Below are positions 53,536 through 61,544 of a stretch of 64,000 nucleotides of DNA, piece after piece. Source of the DNA: an uncultured Ruminococcus sp. (GTDB lineage: Bacteria; Bacillota; Clostridia; Oscillospirales; Acutalibacteraceae); contig CAKSNZ010000001.1 of the NCBI GenBank assembly GCA_934476515.1, positions 62,001 to 126,000 of the forward strand, written 5' to 3'. Position 1 is the stretch's first letter, and every line of letters begins with the position of its first letter. Under the pieces are notes generated by a model. It searched no databases. It was not told where the DNA came from and saw only the letters and a list, made by a program, of their open reading frames with translations. The position numbers and the translations under genes are program-made.

Positions 53536-55464
53536 ATGAACGATTTTGTAAGAGTAGCCTCTGCCGTAATCAAAACTACTGTAGCAGATACTACAAAAAA
53601 TACTGAAGAACATATTAAAATGATGGAAAAGTCAAGTAGTGAAAATGTTGACATTACTGTTTTTCCTGAATTATCTATTACAGGTTACACTTGTCAAGAC
53701 CTTTTCTTCCAGAAAGAACTACTTGACAAAACATATTCAAGCCTAATTGAAATTAAGAAAAAGTCTGAAAAGCTAAAGGGTATCTTTGTTGTAGGTGCTC
53801 CTATCAAGCACAAAAATCAACTTTTCAACTGTGCCGTTGTAATTTCTAAGGGTACTGTTTACGGTATTGTACCTAAAACTTACTTACCTAACTACAATGA
53901 GTTTTACGAAAAAAGATGGTTCAGTACAAGTATGGACACAGAGGATACATTTATTAACTTTGATGGTGAAGAAGTACCATTCTCACAAAATGTATTTGAT
54001 GCAAATGGTTTTACATTTGGTGTAGAAATTTGTGAAGACCTATGGACACCTGTTCCACCATCAACTGTACTTTCTATGTCAGGTGCCGAAATCATACTAA
54101 ATCTATCAGCCAGTAACGCACTTATTGGCAAAAGAGATTATGTAAACTCAATGGTTAAACAAAACAGTGGTAGCAACATTGCAACATATGTATATTGTTC
54201 AGCCGGTTCAGGAGAAAGCACCCAAGACCTTATTTACAGTGGTCACTCAATTATTTGTGAAAACGGTGTTATCTTAAAGGAAAACAAAGAAATTATTGAA
54301 AACAACTACCTACTGATTACAGATACAGATTTAGGCAAAATTCGTTTTGACAGATTAAAGAACAAGTCATATAAAGACTGTATCACAAACAATATGTTTT
54401 CCACATTTGACACAGTAAATGTGGATTATTTAAGCGATAATGAGATTGTTACTAACGGTGAAATGTACTACATTGACAAAACACCATTTGTACCGTCAAA
54501 CAATAGCAAAAAGCTTGAAAGATGCTTAGAAATTTTCTCAATGCAAGTTGAGGGACTAAGAAAGAGAATTTCTGTTATTGGTGGCAAAATGGTTGTTGGT
54601 GTAAGTGGTGGTCTAGACTCTACCCTAGCACTACTGGTTTGTGGTGAAGTTTGTCGCAGAATGGGCAAACCTATGACTGATGTTGTTGGTGTTACAATGC
54701 CTTGTTTCGGTACAACTGACAGAACATACAACAATTCCCTTGACTTAATGAGAACACTGGGCATTACTACAATGGAAATTCCTATTGCAGACAGTTGTCG
54801 TCAGCATATGAAGGATATTGGTCACAACGAAGAAGTGCACGATATTACTTACGAAAATGTACAAGCAAGAGAAAGAACTCAAGTACTGATGGATGTTGCC
54901 AACAAGGTTGGTGGTATTGTTGTAGGTACAGGTGACCTTTCTGAACTTGCACTTGGTTGGTGCACATACAATGCCGACCATATGTCAATGTACGGTGTTA
55001 ATGCCTCAATTCCTAAAACACTTATTAAGTGGATGATTGACGCGGTAGCAAAGAACAATATCTTTAAAGACAGTACAGCTACTCTTGAAGATATTATTGA
55101 CACACCGATTTCTCCGGAACTTTTACCTCCTACTAAAGACGGCAAAATTGCTCAGAAAACAGAAGAAAAGGTTGGTCCGTATTTGCTACACGACTTTTTC
55201 TTATACTATGTTCTTCGTTTTGGCTTTAGACCAAAGAAAATTTATTCACTTGCAGTTACTGCTTTTGACGGTGAATTTAACAAGGACACAATTAAGAAAT
55301 GGTTAAAAACATTCTATCATAGATTCTTCACTCAGCAATTCAAGAGAAGTTGCCTACCTGACTGTGTAAAGGTTGGTTCAGTTTGCTTATCTCCAAGAGG
55401 TGATTGGCGTATGCCAACAGACTCAAGTGCAAAACTTTGGCTTGATGAGGTTGAAAGTTTATAA
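53536..55464 (+). CDS. nadE: Glutamine-dependent NAD+ synthetase
   Basis: Last step of NAD synthesis: amidates deamido-NAD with ammonia taken from glutamine. 642 residues: N-terminal nitrilase-like glutaminase with catalytic Glu in FPELSITGYT (about 45) and Cys in VEICEDLW (about 175), then the synthetase domain with the PP-loop GVSGGLDSTLALL (about 355-367) and GTGDLSELALGW. Length matches the two-domain bacterial form. Own promoter and terminator. Confidence 0.97.
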   Translation: MNDFVRVASAVIKTTVADTTKNTEEHIKMMEKSSSENVDITVFPELSITGYTCQDLFFQKELLDKTYSSLIEIKKKSEKLKGIFVVGAPIKHKNQLFNCAVVISKGTVYGIVPKTYLPNYNEFYEKRWFSTSMDTEDTFINFDGEEVPFSQNVFDANGFTFGVEICEDLWTPVPPSTVLSMSGAEIILNLSASNALIGKRDYVNSMVKQNSGSNIATYVYCSAGSGESTQDLIYSGHSIICENGVILKENKEIIENNYLLITDTDLGKIRFDRLKNKSYKDCITNNMFSTFDTVNVDYLSDNEIVTNGEMYYIDKTPFVPSNNSKKLERCLEIFSMQVEGLRKRISVIGGKMVVGVSGGLDSTLALLVCGEVCRRMGKPMTDVVGVTMPCFGTTDRTYNNSLDLMRTLGITTMEIPIADSCRQHMKDIGHNEEVHDITYENVQARERTQVLMDVANKVGGIVVGTGDLSELALGWCTYNADHMSMYGVNASIPKTLIKWMIDAVAKNNIFKDSTATLEDIIDTPISPELLPPTKDGKIAQKTEEKVGPYLLHDFFLYYVLRFGFRPKKIYSLAVTAFDGEFNKDTIKKWLKTFYHRFFTQQFKRSCLPDCVKVGSVCLSPRGDWRMPTDSSAKLWLDEVESL

Positions 55465-55484
55465 TTTAATAATAAGCATGCTAA

Positions 55485-55520
55485 AAGGGTTGCACCTAAA
55501 AAGTGCAACCCTTATTTTTA
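55485..55520. terminator. Bidirectional terminator between nadE and the HAD gene
   Basis: AAGGGTTGCAC/GTGCAACCCTT, perfect 11-bp stem with a 7-base loop; ATTTTTAT follows on the plus strand. The convergent HAD gene ends at 55538 and has no other hairpin. Confidence 0.8.
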
Positions 55521-55537
55521 TACTAATTAAATTATTT

Positions 55538-56266
55538 TTACTGTCCTTTTGTTAAGTCAGGTAACTGTAAGCAATATTCGTAAAAGTCCTTTAGGCTGCC
55601 TTGCTTGTAACCACTAATATCAACATTATCTCTGTTAATAAGGTCATCGGTAACAAGGAATGTTTCCATACCGATTGTAGCAGAAACCATATCTTCCCTA
55701 ACATCATTACCAACCATCAAAGTTTCTTCCGGTTTACATTTTGCCATTTCACAAGTTTCAATAAAGTACTTTGGGTTTGGCTTACAATACTTTGAATTTT
55801 CATATGTAGTAATTACAGAAAAATCGTTTTTATCAAGACCTGCCCACTTTACTCGTCTTTCTGTTGCGATTTTTGGGAAGAATGGGTTTGTTGCCATTAC
55901 GGTGTTATAGCCTTTTCTTCTAGCCTCATCAACAATTTTTCTAGAATATGGGTTTACTGTTGTAGCCTCTTTTGTTAGGATAAATTCGTTTTCGTAATAA
56001 CCGTTAAACATAGGAATATCGTTGATAATCTCAGGTCCAACCATTGTTGCAACCTTGTTCCAAAAGCACATTTTGTTTGACATAGCACCTTGGTTTTGAT
56101 ACATAGCCTCCATACCACCAAGTAATGCTTTTTGTAATGTTTCGGGACTCATTTCTATATAAGGGCATACTGCCTCTGCCATTGAAGAAAAATAAAGTTT
56201 CATAAACTTTTTCATATCCATAGGAAGCATAGTTCCATCCAAATCGAAGAATATATTTTTAATCAT
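55538..56266 (-). CDS. HAD-superfamily hydrolase
   Basis: 242 residues. Motif I FFDLDGTMLP near residues 6-15 with the nucleophilic Asp, motif II-like MATNPFF, and motif III/IV K...MVGNDVREDM near 185-200. A helical cap (about 20-90) follows motif I. Likely a small-molecule phosphatase; substrate unknown. 23 bases downstream of the ClC-type gene, so probably in the same transcript. Confidence 0.85.
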   Translation of the reverse strand: MIKNIFFDLDGTMLPMDMKKFMKLYFSSMAEAVCPYIEMSPETLQKALLGGMEAMYQNQGAMSNKMCFWNKVATMVGPEIINDIPMFNGYYENEFILTKEATTVNPYSRKIVDEARRKGYNTVMATNPFFPKIATERRVKWAGLDKNDFSVITTYENSKYCKPNPKYFIETCEMAKCKPEETLMVGNDVREDMVSATIGMETFLVTDDLINRDNVDISGYKQGSLKDFYEYCLQLPDLTKGQ

Positions 56267-56289
56267 CTATCTCTCTCCTTCTCCATAAA

Positions 56290-57558
56290 CTAATTTGCTT
56301 TCATATTAACATATTCTGCACGAAGCTTACTGTAAGCAAATCTCTGACTACTATAAATACTGTAGTAGCCTGAAAGCATATAACTAATACAAACTGCCAC
56401 AACATAAAAGGCAGTTCCTTCTCCACCAAATAGTTCTATGCTTAAAAGTATTGACGCAATAGGACAGTTTACAACACCACAGAATACTGCCACAATACCA
56501 ACTGCTGCACCGAATGTAGGGTCAAGTCCTAAATGTGCACCAATAGCACAACCAAATGTTGAACCAATAAACAAAGTAGGAACAATCTCGCCACCTTTAA
56601 AGCCGATAGCCATTGTTACTGCTGTAAAAATCATTTTCAAAATAAAGTCATAGTAATTTGCATGGCCTTCATTTACTGCTGTTACAATAGTCTTTGCACC
56701 AAGGCCTGTATATTCATCACCAAAAATCATAGCCAATGCTATAAAAATAACACCACCACACAACATTCTAATGTAGGGGTTCTTAAATAATTTGGTTAAT
56801 CCTTCCTTAGTATATTTCATTATTAAACAGAAAAGAATACTAATAAAGGCACATAGAATTGCAAGTCCACCTGTTTGTAACATTGAAATAAGTGAAAGGT
56901 GTGGTACTTTCGGTGGGTTGTAAGGCAAAGTAAAACCTTTGAACAAGTAGCTTATTGCATAGGCTACAAGACTTGATACAACACAAGGTACGAATGCTGA
57001 GTAGTAAAGCACACCAACGGCTATTACTTCCATAGCAAAGAAAGCAGCAGTTAGTGGTGTACCGAAAAGTGCTGAGAATAAAGCACCCATACCACACATA
57101 ACGGCAACATTCATATCCTTTTGACTAAGTCTGAAAATTCTACCAACCTGAGCACCGATACTACCACCTAGCTGAAGTGCAGCACCTTCTCTACCGGCTG
57201 AACCACCAACCAAGTGAGTAAGAACTGTACTAATAAAAATCATAGGTGCAATAATAATAGGCACACCTTTTAGGTGTCTGATTGAATGTAATATTAAATT
57301 AGTACCACCGTCACCAGAAAGTTTTGCTTTGTCATACATTAAAACAATCAGTAAACCAAGCACAGGCATTAAGAATAAAAGTGCCGGATACTGCTGGTGC
57401 AAATCTGTTACATAGGAAATACTTTTGTTAAAAATAACTCCTATAAATCCACCCAAAACCCCGGTGATGGAAGCAATGATAATCCACTTAACAAAAACTC
57501 CGGCGTATAAGAAAATACGCATAATCTTCATTTTTGCTATCCAAAAAAACTTTTTCAA
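56290..57558 (-). CDS. ClC-family anion transporter with non-canonical filter
   Basis: 422 residues, start TTG with GGAG upstream; about 16 hydrophobic helices. The gating motif is GSAGREGAALQLGGSIG, keeping the external-gate glutamate. The canonical GSGIP chloride-filter motif is not seen; at that place the sequence reads SGDGGTNLIL. A late motif is KGGEIVPTLFIG instead of GGxFxPxLxxG. This resembles the fluoride-exporting CLC-F subgroup more than EcCLC, but assignment to fluoride is inference. No fluoride riboswitch fits in the short leader. Confidence 0.85.
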   Translation of the reverse strand: MKKFFWIAKMKIMRIFLYAGVFVKWIIIASITGVLGGFIGVIFNKSISYVTDLHQQYPALLFLMPVLGLLIVLMYDKAKLSGDGGTNLILHSIRHLKGVPIIIAPMIFISTVLTHLVGGSAGREGAALQLGGSIGAQVGRIFRLSQKDMNVAVMCGMGALFSALFGTPLTAAFFAMEVIAVGVLYYSAFVPCVVSSLVAYAISYLFKGFTLPYNPPKVPHLSLISMLQTGGLAILCAFISILFCLIMKYTKEGLTKLFKNPYIRMLCGGVIFIALAMIFGDEYTGLGAKTIVTAVNEGHANYYDFILKMIFTAVTMAIGFKGGEIVPTLFIGSTFGCAIGAHLGLDPTFGAAVGIVAVFCGVVNCPIASILLSIELFGGEGTAFYVVAVCISYMLSGYYSIYSSQRFAYSKLRAEYVNMKAN

Positions 57559-57579
57559 ATTTCCATCTCCAATGGGACA

Positions 57580-57608
57580 ATTATACCACTAATATTAGGT
57601 ATAATCAA
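57580..57608 (-). promoter_or_regulatory. Sigma-A promoter of the ClC-type gene
   Basis: TTGATT, 17 bases, TATAAT on the minus strand; the leader would be only about 15 bases, which excludes a riboswitch. Confidence 0.75.
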
Positions 57609-57625
57609 TTATAAAAGTTAAAACC

Positions 57626-57654
57626 TTTAATTTTTTCAGTATTTATGCTATTAT
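57626..57654 (+). promoter_or_regulatory. Probable promoter of ldh-sir2
   Basis: Extended -10 TGCTATTAT with a weak -35 (TTTAAT) at 17-base spacing, about 11 bases before the ribosome site. Confidence 0.45.
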
Positions 57655-57670
57655 ATAAAGGAAGATTAAT

Positions 57671-58609
57671 ATGAAAAAAATCGTACTTGTTGGCACAGGA
57701 ATGGTAGGTATGAGCTTTGCTTATGCTTCCCTTAACCAAAATTTGTGTGATGAGCTTGTGCTTATTGACATTAACAAAGAAAGAGCAATCGGTGAGGCTA
57801 TGGACTTAAACCATGGTTTAGCCTTTTCAAGTTCTTCAATGAAAATTTATTCAGGGGAATATACCCATTGTAGCAATGCAGACATTGTTGTAATTTGTGC
57901 CGGTGCTCCACAAAAAAGTGGAGAAAAACGACCTGAGTTACTAAAGAAAAATACAGAAGTTTTTAAGTCCATTGTTGCACCTGTATGTGAAAGTGGCTTT
58001 AAGGGAATTTTCTTAGTTGCCACAAACCCTGTTGATGTTATGACAAGGGTTACTGCAAAAATCTCAGGCTTTCCAAAGTCTAGAGTTTTTGGCACAGGTA
58101 CAACCCTTGACTCAGCAAGACTTAGATACCTTCTAGGTGATTATTTTGGAATTAACCCAAGAAGTGTTCACGCATATGTTATGGGTGAACATGGTGACAC
58201 AGAGTTTGTACCTTGGAGTCAGGCACTGTTATCCACAAAATTAGTTGATGATGTGCTACAGGATAATCCAAACACCTTTAAGAAAAGGGATATTGAGAGA
58301 ATTGAGGCTGAGGTTAGAAACTCAGCTTACAAAATTATTGATGCAAAAGGTGCAACATACTATGGAATCGGTATGGCAATTGTGCAGATTTGTAGGGCAA
58401 TTTTGCAAAATGAAAATTCAGTTCTCACTGTTTCTTGTTGCTTAAACGGTTGTTACAATCAAGAAAAAATTTATGCCGGTACACCGGCTATAATAAATCA
58501 AAGTGGTGTAAAGTCACTTATTGAACTTTCACTAACTGATACAGAAATGAAAAAACTTCAAGAAAGTTGTGATGCTCTTGAAGATTACTTTAAAAGTATT
58601 AAGATGTAG
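57671..58609 (+). CDS. ldh: L-lactate dehydrogenase
   Basis: Reduces pyruvate to L-lactate with NADH, a fermentation end step. 312 residues. NAD turn VGTGMVGMSFAY (7-18), ATNPVDVMT, catalytic His174 in MGEHGDTEF. The mobile loop reads GAPQKSGEKRPEL; the Gln (residue 81) marks lactate rather than malate dehydrogenase specificity. Short ribosome site GGAAG. The sir2 gene starts 8 bases after the stop. Confidence 0.94.
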   Translation: MKKIVLVGTGMVGMSFAYASLNQNLCDELVLIDINKERAIGEAMDLNHGLAFSSSSMKIYSGEYTHCSNADIVVICAGAPQKSGEKRPELLKKNTEVFKSIVAPVCESGFKGIFLVATNPVDVMTRVTAKISGFPKSRVFGTGTTLDSARLRYLLGDYFGINPRSVHAYVMGEHGDTEFVPWSQALLSTKLVDDVLQDNPNTFKKRDIERIEAEVRNSAYKIIDAKGATYYGIGMAIVQICRAILQNENSVLTVSCCLNGCYNQEKIYAGTPAIINQSGVKSLIELSLTDTEMKKLQESCDALEDYFKSIKM

Positions 58610-58617
58610 GTGGTATT

Positions 58618-59343
58618 ATGGAAAATATTGAGAAATTACAAGAAATAATCGATAATAGTAATAACATTGTTTTCTTTGGTGGTGCAGGTGTTAGCACAGA
58701 AAGTGGTATTCCTGACTTTCGTTCTGTTGATGGGTTGTACAACTTAAAATACAAATACCCACCTGAACAAATTATCAGCCATACATTTTTCCAATATAAA
58801 CCTGAAGAATTCTACAGATTTTACAAGGACAAAATGATGTGCCTAGATGCTAAACCTAACAAGGCACACACTTTCCTTGCTAAGTTAGAAGAAAAAGGAA
58901 AACTTTCTGCCGTTGTAACTCAGAACATTGATGGACTTCATCAAGCCGGTGGCAGTCATACTGTTTATGAGCTACACGGTAGCATACATAGAAACTACTG
59001 TACAAAGTGTCACGCATTTTATGATGCTGAATTTGTAAAGAACAGTAAAGACCTTATTCCTAAATGTACAAAGTGTGGTGGAATTATCAAACCTGATGTT
59101 GTGCTATATGAAGAAGGTCTTGATGATGAAACCGTAACAAATGCAATTAATGCTATTTCTAACTGTGACACACTTATTATTGCAGGTACCAGCCTTGTGG
59201 TATATCCGGCAGCAAGTTTTATCAGATACTTTAAAGGCAATCACCTTGTACTGATTAATCTTAGTGAAACATCAGCTGACAAAATGGCTGACCTAGTTAT
59301 TCATGGCAAAGTTGGAGAAGTACTATCTCAAATTAAAATTTAA
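58618..59343 (+). CDS. Sir2-family NAD-dependent protein deacylase
   Basis: 241 residues, standard bacterial sirtuin size. NAD pocket GGAGVSTESGIPDFRS (21-36), TQNIDGLHQ (101-109), catalytic His120 in YELHGS, and a zinc site C128-x-x-C131 and C150-x-x-C153. Ribosome site AGGTGG. Co-transcribed with ldh, both depending on NAD; a regulatory link to fermentation enzymes is inference. Confidence 0.95.
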   Translation: MENIEKLQEIIDNSNNIVFFGGAGVSTESGIPDFRSVDGLYNLKYKYPPEQIISHTFFQYKPEEFYRFYKDKMMCLDAKPNKAHTFLAKLEEKGKLSAVVTQNIDGLHQAGGSHTVYELHGSIHRNYCTKCHAFYDAEFVKNSKDLIPKCTKCGGIIKPDVVLYEEGLDDETVTNAINAISNCDTLIIAGTSLVVYPAASFIRYFKGNHLVLINLSETSADKMADLVIHGKVGEVLSQIKI

Positions 59344-59349
59344 TAAAAC

Positions 59350-59381
59350 AAATGCACTTTGAAAAAAGGCAAAGTACATTT
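59350..59381 (+). terminator. Weak stem-loop after sir2
   Basis: AAATGCACTTTG pairs with CAAAGTACATTT with one mismatch and an 8-base loop. No clear T run follows, so it may be a partial terminator or nothing. Confidence 0.3.
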
Positions 59382-59436
59382 CATATATATAAACCTCACA
59401 AACTTTATTGGAAAGAGAAAAGAAAGGGAGATTTAT

Positions 59437-60423
59437 ATGACAAACAAAATTCTTAATGTAATAAGAAAGATTAAACCACTAAATATATTGGTGCTGACCT
59501 TAGCCGGTATTATAAACGCCTTTGGTGTTACATTGTTTTTAGCACCGGTTAAGCTATATGACAGTGGTATTTCCGGTACATCAATGTTGATTTCACAAGT
59601 AACACCTGAATGGTGTAGCCTTTCTCTTATTCTTATTGTGCTGAATATTCCTATATTTTTATTTGGCTTAAAAAGAGAAGGTGCAAGTTTTACTTTTTAC
59701 TCAATTTACACCGTTATTATTTATTCTGTTTCAGCATACTTAATAACCGATGTGCTTCCTATTGATGTTAGCCTAGTATCACCACTAGCCGGTACAGATT
59801 TATTTTTATGTGCTATATTCGGTGGTGTAATCTCAGGTTGTGGCAGTGGTCTTGCACTTAGATTTGGTGGTGCAATGGACGGTATGGAAATTATTGCAGT
59901 TGTATTTGCAAAGAAGTTAAACCTTTCTATCGGCACATTTGTAATGATTTTCAATGTTATTCTTTATATAATATGTGGTTTGGTAATTAACTCTTGGGTA
60001 CTGCCACTTTATTCAATTGTTACTTATGCAGCAGCACTAAAAACAATTGACTTTATTATTGAAGGTTTTGACCGTTCAAAGGCTGCTTTCATTATTACTG
60101 CAAAACCTAGAGAAGTGTGTAAAGCACTTTCAGATACTTTTGAAAACGGTATCACTACTGTTGATGCTAAGGGTTATTATTCCGACTCAAAAAAGACAAT
60201 GATTTACTATGTTGTTAATCGTTTTCAAGTTGGTAAAATGAAAACTATCGTACATAACATTGACCCTAAAGCATACATTTCACTGAATGATGTGGCAGAT
60301 ATTTTTCCGGCTAATAAAAATGATACCGGAAGTAATAATTCCGTTGATGAAACCCCTACCAATACAGAAACCCCAACCCTGGAGGAAGAAATCAAAACCG
60401 ATTTGTCAGAAAAATTAGGTTGA
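59437..60423 (+). CDS. YitT-family membrane protein (DUF161 plus DUF2179)
   Basis: 328 residues from the ATG at 59437, which follows AAAGGGAG; the longer ORF start is not supported by a ribosome site. About five to six hydrophobic helices (PLNILVLTLAGIINAFGV first), the DUF161 glycine-rich segments (GGVISGCGSGLALRFGGAMDG), then the cytoplasmic DUF2179 domain (about 225-300) and a Glu/Thr/Pro-rich tail. Function of the family is unknown; some members are called YpjC or BsdA-like regulators. Confidence 0.85.
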   Translation: MTNKILNVIRKIKPLNILVLTLAGIINAFGVTLFLAPVKLYDSGISGTSMLISQVTPEWCSLSLILIVLNIPIFLFGLKREGASFTFYSIYTVIIYSVSAYLITDVLPIDVSLVSPLAGTDLFLCAIFGGVISGCGSGLALRFGGAMDGMEIIAVVFAKKLNLSIGTFVMIFNVILYIICGLVINSWVLPLYSIVTYAAALKTIDFIIEGFDRSKAAFIITAKPREVCKALSDTFENGITTVDAKGYYSDSKKTMIYYVVNRFQVGKMKTIVHNIDPKAYISLNDVADIFPANKNDTGSNNSVDETPTNTETPTLEEEIKTDLSEKLG

Positions 60424-60560
60424 TTTTAGTTTTTATTTTATGGTACAAATTAGGGTTTTTCAATTTTGTCTGTGGGTAAAGGATAGTTAGATAAATTAGG
60501 GTTTGTGGTGCTAGAACTTACCTTGTTATGTGGTAGATATTTAGAATTAGTAGAAACCAT

Positions 60561-60612
60561 CCAGCCTTCCTTGTGTAAAGGAAGGGGGACCACGAAGTGG
60601 TGGAAGGATTGT
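60561..60612 (+). repeat. Two-stem palindromic element, copy 1
   Basis: CCAG, first stem CCTTCC/GGAAGG around TTGTGTAAA, second stem CCAC/GTGG around GAA, and terminal GGAAGGATTGT. Same plan as the element at 60746-60800 in the opposite orientation. Confidence 0.7.
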
Positions 60613-60656
60613 TTTGGTAGGCACTTTAGATTATATAAGATTTATTCGATATATGA

Positions 60657-60682
60657 TGTAGGGAACGAACACTGTTCGTTCC
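60657..60682 (+). repeat. TGTAGGG hairpin, copy 1
   Basis: TGTAG then a perfect 9-bp stem GGAACGAAC/GTTCGTTCC with a 3-base loop. Confidence 0.6.
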
Positions 60683-60745
60683 TATATTTATAGATAACTT
60701 TTATCTAATCGTACACATTTTATCTAGAGAACACAATCTACCGTG

Positions 60746-60800
60746 ACAATCCCTCTGTTTTGCATTTGCAAAACATCTCCCTTTACACAAGGGAGACTGG
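60746..60800 (-). repeat. Two-stem palindromic element, copy 2 (inverted)
   Basis: Read on the minus strand: CCAGT, first stem CTCCC/GGGAG around the same TTGTGTAAA loop, second stem TGTTTTGC/GCAAAACA around AAAT, and terminal GAGGGATTGT. Loop and ends are kept while stems differ by compensating changes from copy 1. Confidence 0.7.
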
Positions 60801-60811
60801 CAAATATGTAC

Positions 60812-60840
60812 AAATTTAGGGTAACTACATAGGACAAAAT
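60812..60840 (+). repeat. 29-base direct repeat, copy 1
   Basis: Contains AACTACATAGGACAAAAT; 25 of 29 bases match the copy at 61028-61056. Confidence 0.65.
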
Positions 60841-61027
60841 TACAACAAACTTTTGGCTCACAGTCGTAGGGGCTTCACTACAAAAGTTTTTTATTCAAAA
60901 ACTTTTGCGTAAGTTCACATTAGCAAATCAAGCTTCGCCTATGGCTCGTTTTCTTTGATGTTCACTTAATTGTTCACCCGTTAAAAAGTGTGATACCTAT
61001 GGGATTATTGTCCTGTTTACAGGCTAT

Positions 61028-61056
61028 AAATTTATAATAACTACATAGGGCAAAAT
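61028..61056 (+). repeat. 29-base direct repeat, copy 2
   Basis: Contains AACTACATAGGGCAAAAT; partner of 60812-60840. Confidence 0.65.
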
Positions 61057-61075
61057 ACCTATATAAAGGTTAGTT

Positions 61076-61105
61076 TGTAACGGGACATCAATGATGTCCC
61101 CTACA
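61076..61105 (-). repeat. TGTAGGG hairpin, copy 2 (inverted)
   Basis: On the minus strand TGTAGGGGACATC, ATT loop, GATGTCCC: an 8-bp stem with the same TGTAGGG entry as the hairpin at 60657-60682 but a different stem sequence. Confidence 0.6.
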
Positions 61106-61183
61106 CCTGTTAGCCACACTATTGTTATAATAACAGTTATGATAATTCTGCAAATTTTCCTTTAACCACAATCAAAATAAAAA

Positions 61184-61215
61184 AGACAAAAGGACTTCTG
61201 AAAACAGAAGTCCTT
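61184..61215 (-). terminator. Terminator of the 77-residue membrane protein gene
   Basis: AAGGACTTCTG/CAGAAGTCCTT, perfect 11-bp stem with a 4-base loop, followed on the minus strand by TTGTCTTTTTT. The stem begins at the stop codon. Confidence 0.85.
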
Positions 61216-61447
61216 ATTTTTTATCTTGCTGAGAAGCAAGTTCAATATTCTTTTGTACAATACCTTGACCTTGGTCAACATAACTTGAAGCAATACTATA
61301 ATACTTATTATAATATTTATCATAGGTATTTACTATAGTATTTTTATATCTATCGGTAAGTGCCATACCACCGACAAAAAGCCCAACTGCCAAAGCAATG
61401 ATTGATAGCATAATAACCACTTGCTTACCCGTTAGCTTATCCTTCAT
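61214..61447 (-). CDS. Small single-pass membrane protein of unknown function
   Basis: 77 residues. N-terminal KDKLTGKQ, one hydrophobic helix (about 9-30, VVIMLSIIALAVGLFVGGMA), then a Tyr-rich polar part (NTYDKYYNKYYSIASSY) that would face outward. No known motif. Own promoter and terminator argue for a real gene; a GGGTTGTGAT stretch serves as a weak ribosome site. Confidence 0.65.
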   Translation of the reverse strand: MKDKLTGKQVVIMLSIIALAVGLFVGGMALTDRYKNTIVNTYDKYYNKYYSIASSYVDQGQGIVQKNIELASQQDKK

Positions 61448-61468
61448 ATTATCACAACCCTTACCTAT

Positions 61469-61497
61469 TATATAACATAAAGTAAGAATTTTTGCAA
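61469..61497 (-). promoter_or_regulatory. Promoter of the 77-residue membrane protein gene
   Basis: TTGCAA, 17 bases, TATATA (or TATAAT at 19 bases) on the minus strand. The -35 overlaps the T tail of the preceding terminator. Confidence 0.55.
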
Positions 61498-61525
61498 GAA
61501 AAAAGGGAGTGTAAAATACACTCCC
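61498..61525 (-). terminator. Terminator after the GGGtGRT gene
   Basis: GGGAGTGTA/TACACTCCC, 9-bp stem with a 3-base loop, followed by TTTTTTCTT on the minus strand. Confidence 0.85.
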
Positions 61526-61544
61526 TAATATATAAAGTAATGAA

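Larger units (their letters stand above)
60424..61189. other. Gene-free region made of small palindromic and direct repeats
   Basis: About 770 bases with no credible gene; the only ORF on the plus strand (60505-60693) runs through repeat sequence and has no ribosome site. It contains an inverted pair of two-stem elements, a second pair of TGTAGGG hairpins, a 29-base direct repeat, two AAATTAGGGTTT copies (60447-60458 and 60493-60504) and an A/T hairpin at 60881-60907 (CAAAAGTTTTT/AAAAACTTTTG). It looks like a landing area for miniature mobile or REP-like elements. Confidence 0.7.

Noticed and set aside
57559..57670. Fluoride riboswitch upstream of the ClC-type gene
   Set aside because: The predicted leader is about 15 bases long and no fluoride aptamer pattern is visible in the intergenic region.
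60505..60693. 62-codon ORF on the plus strand
   Set aside because: It runs through the palindromic element and hairpin sequences, has no ribosome site and shows no protein-like pattern.
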